Positions 1-8,777 of a stretch of DNA of 64,000 bases are shown here, one piece after another (positions within the stretch are counted from its first letter, which is position 1; each line of letters opens with the position of its first letter). The notes below the pieces were generated by a model, which was given only the letters and a program-made list of their open reading frames with translations, had not been told where the DNA came from and searched no databases. The translations under genes were made by a program, and so were the position numbers. The stretch is from the NCBI GenBank assembly GCA_019671135.1, contig JAHRHY010000006.1:1674001-1738000 (forward strand), given 5' to 3'. This stretch comes from Linnemannia hyalina. Its lineage: Eukaryota > Mortierellomycota > Mortierellomycetes > Mortierellales > Mortierellaceae.

Positions 1-306
1 GGTTTGCGAAAAATAAGAGGATTTTGTTGTCTAGAGAATGCGGTGGTGTTTAATAGGATAATTACGCGAGGAATGTTACAGTGGTTATTTTACAGGGCTG
101 ATATCATACATACACTCTCCTCTAATGGATACGGTGGATATCAGCAAGATCTGCAGAGATGTAACAAACACCATATTATAATTTCGAGTTGAAAGGCCTC
201 CTAAATGGATAATCCATTAACCAGCCAATCCGTTAGCTAGGCAAAGCATTAACCCATTGATCAGTTAACAGGTTCACCAGTCATTCTATTAACCTGTTAA
301 TCCATG
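1..306 (+). repeat. Left inverted arm of the hAT element (partial)
   Basis: The first 60 bases are the exact reverse complement of 3541-3600, and the match continues with few differences to about base 306, where it fades in a patch of TTAACC-type words. The arm is cut by the window edge. Confidence 0.95.
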
Positions 307-382
307 ATAATGGACCCGCGATGAACCTTGGATAGAGAAAAGTAATAAAAGGTTTTATATGACAGTATGAAAGCTTATTGCT

Positions 383-2857
383 TTAGTCCATTGTGTGGGC
401 GATGTTGCTTGCTTTCTGCAGGGTTCTTAGGGCATTGTTGCTGAAAATAACGCCACTAAGACCCTCGTCGTTCAGTCGGTTACGTTTGTCTGTGACAAAG
501 TTTCCTGCAATGCTGAACATTCTCCCGGATGCGACTGATGCTTCAGGGATCGACAGATACTTTCGAGCCAACTGTGCCATGGTGGGAAAGACTGTATCGT
601 GTTGCCTCCACCAATCCAAAGGGTTGATTTCGAAATCCTGGGATTGACAACATTGAAAATATCGGTCGAGCTCATCTCTTGGTGCTTCATTGTTTTCTCC
701 CGCTGGGTTTTGCATGTTTCCGACCAGTTGCATCGCCCTTGCCCACCTGTGAGTAGTTGTCGGTTTCTCTCCTGCTGGTTGGACAGGAACGTTGATGGAT
801 GGCGCGATATCCTGCATTTCTTTGCGTAGTAGGTTCTTGAGTACGTCGAAGTTCTCCTTGTTAAACTGTTTGTAGAGCAAGTTGTATGACGGGTGAAAGA
901 ACGAGGCCTTGATCAAGATCTCCGATTCCTTGGCGCGATTTCCGATCTCAAACTGGAGATTGCTCCGAAGGGTGTCGACTTCCTCGATTCCTGAAGGATT
1001 ATCCTCCATCGCGTACAATACCACGGTCATCCAAGCGAACATGGATGCGGCCAGTCCATACTCGGAAGAGCTGAATAGCAGAGTGGCATTATCAAAGACG
1101 CTTAGAACGTCAATGATAAAAAGACACCACTCTCCATTCATTATCCCTCGGGTAAGCCTCGTTCAGGGTTGTGAGGTTTTCATCCTCATCCGGCATCTGG
1201 CATAACGCCGTGCGTACCGCTGCCATCGGTGTCTTAAGTTCAACCATCCGTCGCAACATAGCCAGGGAACTGTTCCACTTAGTTTCCACGTCCATGATGA
1301 CTTCGCGTTGTGGTGTCATGTCCAAACGTACCTTGTAAGATAGGTCAAAAAAAGCAGAACTGTTAGATTTGAAGAACCGGTCCTGTTTCAAATGTTACTC
1401 CACTGTTCACCAGATTTATAATTGTACCAAGAACGTCAACTCAGAAAAGGCTGCTGGGGCTTTGAGTGTTGCATACCTGCTCAAGCTCGAGAGCCTGCGC
1501 CATTTTGGGACTACGATGAAAGGACGAGGCGAGTTTGTGAAGCTTGATGATAACGTTGTTCAGTCGTTCCTGCTTCTCGAGCGCAGCCTTGGCCGAATTG
1601 TGCAAGATGTGACAAGCACAAGGCAGCCGTTCCAATCCCGCCCTTGCCGCAGCATTGATCATTACTGAGGCGTCACCGGTTGTCAGCGCTGCAATCGAAC
1701 CCTGGATCTTCCAATGCTCACTTGTCTCTCCTATCTCACCCAAAGTTTTTTTTTAAAAAAAAATGGTTAGAGTTCTTCCAATGTGAATTCATGAATAATA
1801 AGACTCCCCGTTGTGAGGGTATAAGTGAGGGATAAGATTCAAAGTACATTCGTATCCTTTGAACTCACTATCAAGCCAGTGTAGGGTTAACCCAATAAAA
1901 GGACGATTGCTATCGGAGGTCCAATCATCGACAGTCATCGATCCCACTTTGAATGTATCGAAGAGGAGCTTCCTGATTCTGTCCTGAAGACCAAGACGAT
2001 AGTCATGCAGCCTATCGCGAATTGTAGCTGCATAGGGTATATTGATGATTGGGTTGATCAAGCGGATGAGGGCTCGAAACGAGTCGGAGTTGAAAGTTGA
2101 GAAGGGTATGTAGGCTGCGACAACCCAGGTTAAACTGGCCTTGATGATCGCCTTCTTCTTTTGAAGAGTTGTTGAGGTTCCAGTGAGGGTTGATTGTGCA
2201 AGACCGCCTCTATGACCTTGCTGTCCCGGGACTCTATCGTCAACCGCTCTTCCTTTGCCTTTGTCGGCCCGGTGCGTGCGAACATGATATCTGAGTGTAG
2301 TGGATGCGTTGTTGGAGGATAATGGTTTGTTGCATCTCCTGCATACGAATTTGTTTTCATAGGCGCCATCTGAGGATTTGACTCTATCAGATTTAAAGAA
2401 CTTCCGGTAAGCTTCTACAGAATGTAAAGACAAGTATTAGCATGCATAATTACGGAAAACATTTGCACGAAGCTGCAGCAGAGGAATTGTACAGAAGACG
2501 GTGCATACTTGGGACCATTTTGATTGGACCAGCCTGTTGACTAATCGAGGTGGATGGAGTGAGCGATGTATCCGAGAGCAGGTCATCGTCATCTTGTAGA
2601 AGTTCATCTGCATCATCTGCATCATCGTCAATCCGTAGATCGTCGCCGTCCAGTTCTTCCTCCAAGGGATGATCCAAGAGTGAGGGATCAAATCCAATAG
2701 TCGTCGAGATTGTTGAGGGTGCTGATTGGTTGCTGTCATTGTTGTTGTGAGTTGTTATCACGACAGTGGATGGCGGGAATAAGTTGGGCCGCTGGCGCTT
2801 CGGTGAGGAAGGCCCTCCATCGGATGATGGCCGTTTGCTTATATTTAACGGTTCCAT
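383..2857 (-). pseudogene. hAT transposase with BED zinc finger, broken
   Basis: The first exon (2857-2509) encodes an acidic, Ser/Asp-rich leader and joins in frame, over a GT-AG intron, to 2414. That second segment carries a BED-type finger (CxxC then HxxxH) and a DDWTS motif matching the first catalytic Asp region of hAT transposases. It then hits a TGA at 1791-1789 just after a PHNGES motif (family PHTGEN-like). The next segment (1743-1477) has the CACHILH-type insertion-domain start and reads TTGDAS where the family usually has TTDNAS. Further segments (about 1391-1110, then 1141-383) carry KWNSS and a clear C-terminal hAT dimerisation domain (DWWRQH...FPTMAQLARKYLSIPEASVASGR region). 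The 1743-1800 junction contains a T9A9 run and I found no in-frame intron. Near 1125 the frame also shifts. A non-functional copy is the simplest reading. Confidence 0.85.
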
Positions 2858-3052
2858 ACTTGTGAATATTTTTGCGTGTGGAGGGTGGGAATGTATGGGG
2901 ATAAGAGGGGGGAAATATACCAACGCGTTGTTCTTTTTATACACGTCGTGGACGCGCGAGGACCTTTGGTTTGGAACAATGCTGACATACTTGCTTGGTT
3001 GGTCAATCAATCATTATTGGGTAATCCATTCACCGATTACTCGGCCAAAGGT

Positions 3053-3184
3053 GGCATACATGCATCAATGAGTTACGTTGCCAACCGACTAACCAGTTAA
3101 TCGATTAGTACATTGAACGTGGATGTGATGAAGAAATGGCGGCATACATGCATTAATGAGTTACTTTGTCAACCGACTAACCAG
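3053..3184 (+). repeat. Two direct copies of a ~44-bp unit inside the hAT element
   Basis: The unit at about 3053-3095 recurs at about 3141-3184 with a few substitutions. Both start GGCATACATGCAT and end CCGACTAACCAG. They lie between the transposase start and the right inverted arm, so they may be part of the element's promoter or binding region. Confidence 0.85.
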
Positions 3185-3294
3185 CTGATCGGTTAATCGT
3201 CGATTGGTCAACCGTCAATTAATTGAGAAAATTGGTTAACTCAGTAAAGGGAATAGCTGATTGACCGATTAACGGAATAACGGATTAACGGATT

Positions 3295-3600
3295 GTATGG
3301 TTAACAGGTTAATAGAATGACTGGTGAACCTGTTAACTGATCAATGGGTTAATGCTTTGCCTAGCTAACGGATTGGCTGGTTAATGGATTATCCATTTAG
3401 GAGGCCTTTCAACTCGAAATTATAATATGGTGTTTGTTACATCTCTGCAGATCTTGCTGATATCCACCGTATCCATTAGAGGAGAGTGTATGTATGATAT
3501 CAGCCCTGTAAAATAACCACTGTAACATTCCTCGCGTAATTATCCTATTAAACACCACCGCATTCTCTAGACAACAAAATCCTCTTATTTTTCGCAAACC
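3295..3600 (-). repeat. Right inverted arm of the hAT element
   Basis: Reverse complement of bases 1-306. Very high identity between the two arms suggests either a young insertion or gene conversion between arms. The sequence from 3601 to 4038 probably continues the arm, with its partner outside the window. Confidence 0.95.
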
Positions 3601-4038
3601 AATCTCTTGAATGTGTCCATCTACTATTAGACTGTACCCCCACTGCAAGATTCAGGGGAGTAGTTCTTGTACGTGATCATCTAAGGCACTTGTACTCTCA
3701 ATTGTATCTTTGCTGTGAAATACAGGGGAGGGATTATATTTAAAGAATCTTGTGTTGTCTGTTGCTATCTCACCCTAAGTTCTCTTGCGGACTTTGGGTA
3801 AGATATATCAGCTATGTAAGTTTGCAGTGCTTTCCTTGGGCTTTGGATGTTTTTTACATCCTCTTTTATATCCTTCAACTGCAAATTGGCTTTGGTTAAC
3901 CATCAATTGAACAAACGGTTGACCGACCAGATTAGCCGATGTTTGAGCAAAAGATTCACTTGACCTTTTGACGGATTAACCGACGCGATTGACCAGTCAA
4001 ATTTTTTTTGACCAAAAAAAAATTGGTTAAAAACCCTG

Positions 4039-4412
4039 CGTTCAGGTACACGGTTGAACACACCCCATTGCCGTCTTCAACGATATCGCGGGATGGGATC
4101 TATTTGTTCCGTTCATGTGAACGAGCCAAATACTTCCGTGTCCGCCTTCGATAGCTGTCGCTTTAACCTCCATTCCGCTGCGCCTCGAGACTCTCAACCC
4201 GCCGCGTGGAAAAAAAGATATGCCTTGATATCCTCGCCATAAACAAAAATAATCAACCACCCCTTACTGTTCAGTCATCCAACGTCGCAGGGCCATTTAT
4301 CAAAATTTCGCAACAATAGCATAAACAGAAAGGGAAGAGATGGGCATTGACATTGAGCCCCAAGACGCGGCTGGCAAAAGAAGACGCCTTCTGGAGGGAG
4401 GCAAAAAGAAAG
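4039..4412. other. Unassigned spacer between transposon and tRNA
   Basis: I see no convincing gene, RNA or repeat here. Short open frames are present on both strands but lack recognisable protein character. Confidence 0.5.
4403..4407 (-). terminator. Pol III T-run terminator of the first tRNA-Lys
   Basis: On the minus strand a run of five T begins 6 bases after the tRNA 3' end (sequence CTTTCTTTTTGC), the usual RNA polymerase III stop signal. Confidence 0.75.
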
Positions 4413-4485
4413 CGCCCAACGTGGGGGTCGAACCCACAGCCTTCAGATTAAGAGTCTGACGCTCTACCGATTGAGCTAGCCGGGC
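4413..4485 (-). tRNA. tRNA-Lys (anticodon CTT), copy 1
   Basis: A 73-nt cloverleaf on the minus strand. The acceptor stem is GCCCGGC with GTTGGGC and contains two G-U pairs; the discriminator is G. The D-loop/box A region is TAGCTCAATCGGTAGAGC, the anticodon loop is CTCTTAA (anticodon CTT, lysine AAG codons), and the T-arm is GTGGGTTCGACCCCCAC. There is no intron and CCA is not encoded, as expected in a eukaryote. It is identical over its full length to the copy at 6900-6972. Confidence 0.97.
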
Positions 4486-4592
4486 TTGTTTGGAAGGCTT
4501 GGTTTCTAGACAGTCCAGTTCCAACGCTTACTAATTCTTCCTCTAAATGCATGAATGCAGTCTTTAAGTCAAAAATTCCCTTGTTGCACGCG

Positions 4593-5097
4593 ATGACCTG
4601 TTTGCGCCGACGATGCGAGCTCGAGAAGGAGGATAACGATCATGTCTGGAAATGCCCCTTGGCAGCCGAGACCACCACTGAGATCTGGAAAGAGGCCATG
4701 GGCAAGACTAATGAGTGGGGTGTGCAAGCGACAAACAGCTACAACGCAGTCAGGAAGCGGGAACACAAACGCGCGGTGGACAGGGGTCGTCAGGCGCCCT
4801 GGAGCGACCAAGGACCCACGCGCTGGTGACGAGCGGTTGTTGAAGAGTTTGTTAGGAAGGAGGAGGTCGTCAATGATGGAGTGGATGGGAAGAATCCCCT
4901 TCATTCGTATCTAGTTTTATTTTCTTCCGTTTAAGCTGTGAAGAGCAGCGACAATTGTTGCGCAGAGCCAGGTTCTGGACCGGACTGCGACTGGTGGATG
5001 GTGCACTGAAGAGTTTAGTCTGTAGTCCCCTTTTGCTTCCAAATGACTTTTCTATGCTGTTTGTTGGAGAAAAAAAATTGTGTACAAAAAAAAAAAA
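4593..5097 (+). mobile_element. 5'-truncated non-LTR (LINE-like) retroposon with TSD
   Basis: This 505-bp insertion ends in GTGTAC plus 12 A and is flanked by an exact 13-bp direct repeat, CTTGTTGCACGCG, at 4580-4592 and 5098-5110. The poly(A) tail and the target-site duplication mark target-primed reverse transcription. The first ~235 bp read as the end of a protein with a Cys/His pattern (C-x4-C, then HVWKC, then P) like the C-terminal knuckle of fungal LINE reverse transcriptases. About 260 bp of 3' UTR follow. The 5' part of the element is missing. Its 5' end faces the tRNA-Lys gene, whose 5' end is 95 bp away from the target-site duplication. That the protein end is from a LINE is inference; the insertion structure is directly visible. 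Confidence 0.85.
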
Positions 5098-5130
5098 CTT
5101 GTTGCACGCGGTCTGACATGATTGTGGCCA

Positions 5131-5157
5131 GAGAAATAAAATGTACGAAAAAAAAAA
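5131..5157 (+). mobile_element. Tail-only remnant of the same retroposon family
   Basis: GAGAAATAAAATGTACG followed by ten A matches the 3' end of the copies at 5067-5097 and 7110-7146. Only the tail is present, and I see no clear target-site duplication, so it is probably an older or rearranged insertion. Confidence 0.55.
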
Positions 5158-5159
5158 TA

Positions 5160-5381
5160 TGTTATTTTGTTGTTCACACAAGAGGTTATCAATGAAGGGG
5201 AGGATAAGAAGAATCCCCTTTATTGGCGTCCAATTTTGCAGCGACAACTATTCTGCAGAGCCAGGTTCAGGACCGAACTGTAACTGGTGGATGGTGCACC
5301 CAAGAGTTTGGTCTGTACTCCCCTTTACTTTTAAATGCCACTTATGTTGATTACCATAGAAATATAATGGCGAACAAAAAA
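5160..5381 (+). mobile_element. Diverged second copy of the retroposon 3' UTR
   Basis: This segment aligns with about 4840-5097 of the intact-tailed copy. Shared blocks include AAGAATCCCCTT, GCAGAGCCAGGTTC, ACTGGTGGATGGTGCAC and a degraded A-rich end (TAGAAATATAATGGCGAACAAAAAA). It is clearly more diverged than 4593-5097 and so probably older. The 5' boundary is uncertain. Confidence 0.7.
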
Positions 5382-6350
5382 CATTTGCAAGCAGAAACAA
5401 TACTACTATTTGCTAGCGCCAGAGATATTATCAGTACCGCAAAGCGCAGCAATGGTAGAGCCAGACTTTCTTCATCCTGAAAAGTGAAAGTGAATGTCAG
5501 TTCTGGCCAGATCAACTTGGCTGTGTCTCCCGTTGTCTTTACTCGATGCAATTGTCATTGCGAGAGCGAAAAAAAAATGAAAATGAAGACATGTGTACAG
5601 TATAGATCAAACAACACCTTCAACCAAGGCTGCTCAAGGGTATATCGTTCGTACGAAGTGTTTTCTTTATGGCTTCTCCTTCTGTGTAAAAGCTCCTTTT
5701 TACTCAGTGCGGATTGTCACTACGAGCAAGGTTCCAGTGTTTTTGAGTAACATAACTTTATGAGCGTAACGACGTAGCGCCTGCAGCCGTTTCGTTTTTG
5801 TTTTTTATTCATGGCTGAAATTCAGGCGCCAAAAGTGCAACTGTTGCAAAAAGTAAAAAATTGTCCTTTTTCATATCATCTTTGCACACAAACGCGCAAA
5901 ACAGTGCTTTTGCGGGTTAAGTATGAAGACACAGCGGAAAACTGTGGACTCCCTTCCTCGTGGTGTAGGGGGGACTTCTTGTAGCGAGGAATACAAGGAA
6001 ACGAAGCAAAAGAACAGGTAGTTTGTTTGTTTCGAGAGTTACTCTTGGATGCCTCTTCAAGCAGAGTCAGAACCGAGAAAAGCCCTACAGCTCAACGCTC
6101 AACGCTCACTCAGACAAGTGAACAAGCAGACGGCGCCTTCGCCTTAATTGCACTCTTTGTCTCTCTTTATAGGGGTAATATATTTGACCAGCCCTTTTGT
6201 TGTTAGACAAGTTTCACGGCTACTTTGACAACCTCCCCGTACATTCTCATCTTTCAAGCCGGGTTGCCATATATACCAGGAGACTAAATGGTATATGTAA
6301 TATGTCGCGGATGAATGTGTTTTTGTTGTGGAGAGATGGAATCAATTGCT
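5382..6350. other. Unassigned intergenic sequence
   Basis: I see no supported gene, RNA or repeat. Short open frames in several phases have no recognisable features. Confidence 0.45.
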
Positions 6351-6357
6351 AGGAAGG

Positions 6358-6620
6358 TAGGTGCCTAGCACGGTTGATGCAATACCTCTATGGATGTGTG
6401 TGCATGAATGTTGTGTATTGATGCGCCGGTCCTCTGTTAAGGAGAAACGAGGAAGGGATGCACCTCGCATGCTTGCTACGATACCTTTATGGATGTCGGG
6501 TATTGATGCGGCAATCCTCTGCAAGGAAAAAAGGAAAAAAGGAAAAAAGGAAAAAAAGGAAAAAAACAATTTTTGCTAAGTGCCTCGCACACTTGCTACG
6601 ATACTGTGTTCTTGGGACAG
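6358..6620 (+). repeat. Three degenerate tandem units of ~110-120 bp
   Basis: Related blocks begin near 6360 (GTGCCTAGCACGGTTGATGC, then AATACCTCTATGGATG), near 6458 (TGCACCTCGCATGCTTGCTACGATACCTTTATGGATG region) and near 6580 (GTGCCTCGCACACTTGCTACGATAC). The first two units also share GTATTGATGCG...CCTCTG. An (A5-6 GG)n purine microsatellite lies in the second unit at about 6521-6564. Confidence 0.75.
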
Positions 6621-6899
6621 GTTTCCCCGATTGTCAGACACCACCTCTTGATTTAGATGGCTATCAGCTCTCCAGCAATATTCAACAAGCTGAACTGGCC
6701 AGGATCCTCGGATAATTTGCAAGCTGACGGGTTATCAAGCAGATTAACCCGTCTCTATTGCCATGACTAGCAAAGCAAAAAAAAAGCAAAAAAGAGAGAG
6801 AGGCAAGTATTGAGACTCAATGGAAAGCTGATAGGATGAATCCTGGAGAACAAGGAGACAAGTTACCAGGTTGGTTGTACCAATGAGCCCATGATCTTA
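6621..6899. other. Spacer upstream (plus sense) of the second tRNA-Lys
   Basis: No gene is visible. The only long T-run on the minus strand after the tRNA lies near 6775-6795, more than 100 bases beyond the tRNA 3' end. Confidence 0.4.
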
Positions 6900-6972
6900 C
6901 GCCCAACGTGGGGGTCGAACCCACAGCCTTCAGATTAAGAGTCTGACGCTCTACCGATTGAGCTAGCCGGGC
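6900..6972 (-). tRNA. tRNA-Lys (anticodon CTT), copy 2
   Basis: This is base-for-base identical to the tRNA at 4413-4485 over all 73 nt, with the same anticodon CTT and intact box A and box B. The flanks are unrelated to those of copy 1, apart from a retroposon insertion at a similar upstream distance. Unlike copy 1, it has no T4 or longer run in the first ~90 bases after its 3' end. Confidence 0.97.
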
Positions 6973-7102
6973 CATCTGGCGCCTTCTGGCGCCGATCGAA
7001 TTGCTTGGGAACCCAGATTTCTCAGCACCATTTGAACTCAAGGCGGAGTTCTTGTGTCACGTGAAATGTGCACTTAGGGAGCATACCGCACCTGTTGACG
7101 AT

Positions 7103-7146
7103 ATCGATAGAGAAATAAAATTGTGTACAAAAAAAAAAAAAAAAAA
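7103..7146 (+). mobile_element. 44-bp, almost tail-only retroposon insertion with TSD
   Basis: The insertion is only about 26 bp of retroposon 3' end (ending AGAAATAAAATTGTGTAC) plus 18 A. It is flanked by the exact 12-bp repeat CCTGTTGACGAT at 7091-7102 and 7147-7158 (13 bp if the ambiguous A is counted). The 3' end matches the copy ending at 5097. An AATAAA polyadenylation signal sits just before the tail. The target-site duplication starts 119 bp upstream of the second tRNA-Lys gene. Confidence 0.88.
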
Positions 7147-7266
7147 CCTGTTGACGATGATAGTAAAATGCAATGGGATCCACAGGTACCATGGATGTGC
7201 AAAGTGATGTATATTTGGTGTATCGCGCTGTAATTATTGTCAATGTCTATTTGTCTATTGTCTAGT

Positions 7267-8339
7267 CTAAGAGTACATCCAGTCCTGATCAATCTCGGCC
7301 TCGGCTGCGTATTTGGCCAACTCGGCTTCACGCTTTTTCCTGTTCCACTCTGGATCATCCGAAGGCACCTCAGCGCGGCACGCAGGGCAGTTGTTATGCT
7401 ACGACACAAGGAAAAATGTGTGCAAGTCAGCATGTACGTCAGTAGCGCTCGTCTTAACAGATACACATCGCCCCATCATAGTCACTCGCCAAAACAAAAA
7501 ATTAGTACTTACAAGTTCCAGCCAGGGCACGATGCAGTCACGGTCGAAATGATGTTTGCAGGGCAGCTTTGTCACTCCTGCCTTTGACTCGTTCTCCTGA
7601 AAGTTTTCGTTACAAATAATGCACGCCTCATCTAATGATCACCAAAGCAGAAAACGCGTCAGTGTCTTGAGTTTGATCCGCCTCGTTGCCCACAAACCCG
7701 TGATAATAATTGTCTGCTTGGTTTGCGTGGTTTGCATACCTCGCTTCAGGTCCTTCTGTGGCACAAAGGGTAAATCCCGAATGAACGATTTAGCTGCTGG
7801 TGGTGGTCCATGCTTGCCGCTATGATATATAAGGGGGACGGAATGTATCAGCAGGGATGAATTGATTGATATAAAACACATGGCGAAAGAGATCATGAAT
7901 AAAAGGGGTCATTACCTTGCTCCTGCCTCGTCCATCAATTGAGTGATCAGGTTATCGAGAAACCCCTGGTGAGCCTCATCGCCCAAAGGCTCCTCTCTTT
8001 CGCGGAACCCTCCAAACATCCTAAGAAAAAAAGAATTGAAGATAAAGCAGAACGAGCCGAGTGAGTTTTTCAGTGTCGTTGAAAAGAATAACATAAGAGC
8101 CGACATAGCTGGTAATGATGACGGAGAGAAACGTACTCTGCAAGACGACGGAAGTCGCCAACTGCTGGTCCTGATGTTGGGGGTGACCTGGAAGAAGGGC
8201 TGCTGGAGGTAGACTCTGTCTCCTCGCGAGGCATAAAGTGCGACAGGTCAGGGTTAAATGAACTGCCTCCATAAGGGTTGGTCTTCTTGCGTGCCTTGAA
8301 TGGGTCCTCGAGGCTGTGGTCGTCGTAGTAGGAAGCCAT
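7267..8339 (-). CDS. RING-type E3 ubiquitin ligase, RNF181-like
   Basis: A 212-aa protein from five exons (8339-8137, 8020-7916, 7819-7740, 7631-7513, 7398-7267), with GT-AG introns and phase kept at every junction. The N-terminal ~120 residues are polar and disordered. They are followed by a proline-rich linker and a RING domain at about residues 130-175: CIIC, CKHHF, DxxC, PWLE, HNNCPACR. RING proteins of this type recruit a ubiquitin-charged E2 and pass ubiquitin to substrates. After the RING comes a short charged tail ending DWMYS, resembling the tail position of metazoan RNF181 (PTDD...AMYT). One zinc-ligand position that is usually His (CxHxxH) is Asp here (CKHHFD). Substrates cannot be told from sequence. 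It shares a divergent promoter with the TFIIE beta gene. Confidence 0.88.
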
Positions 8340-8777
8340 TATTTGGTTGTTGTTGTTGATGTAAGTGGTGGCAGTGATGGTGGTGATGTTAGATGGGGAT
8401 GATGATGAAAGAAAGAAAGGAACGGAGAAGGAAAGGGCGAAGTTGGACGAGGAACTGACGCAAGCGCACTTGCGAAAGGCGGGAAGAAGGAGTCGAATTG
8501 AGGGGTAGACAGACGAAAAAAAGCTATAAATATTTCCGCTGCACATTCTTTTTCTTTGTCTTTGCCATTCCTTTGTCACTCACATCAAGCCTGACGAATC
8601 GAGGAACAGAGAACACAAAAAACAACAAGAAAAGGAACTCGGGACAACGAGAACCTCAACACAACACAGCACAGTTATAGCTACAGCCATAGTTACAGCG
8701 ACAGTACAGGCCTGCCTGTCTCAACCCACACAAAAAAACCACATTCGCATCGCCAAGCACAAGTGCAGCAAGACCCA
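8340..8777. promoter_or_regulatory. Divergent promoter of the RING ligase and TFIIE beta genes
   Basis: 438 bp separate the two start codons. The left part is purine-rich on the plus strand (pyrimidine-rich leader for the minus-strand gene). The right part is rich in CAACAC/CAGC words leading to the plus-strand start. No TATA element is evident at a usual place. Confidence 0.55.

Larger units (their letters stand above)
1..4038. mobile_element. Decayed hAT-family DNA transposon, left end outside the window
   Basis: A transposase-like gene on the minus strand (383-2857) lies between two near-identical inverted arms (1-306 and 3295-3600). The identity runs up to base 1, so the left arm continues outside the window. 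I place the right end near 4038. There the minus strand reads CAGGG, a run of T, AACC and further T/A runs, like the ends of fungal hAT elements, and ordinary unique sequence starts just after it. If so, the 8-bp target duplication would be 4039-4046; its partner cannot be seen. GGTTAA/TTAACC words are dense at 205-310 and 3000-3380 and could be subterminal transposase-binding sites. The transposase reading frame is broken, so this copy is probably not autonomous. The hAT assignment is firm from the C-terminal domain; the exact right boundary is inference. Confidence 0.85.
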
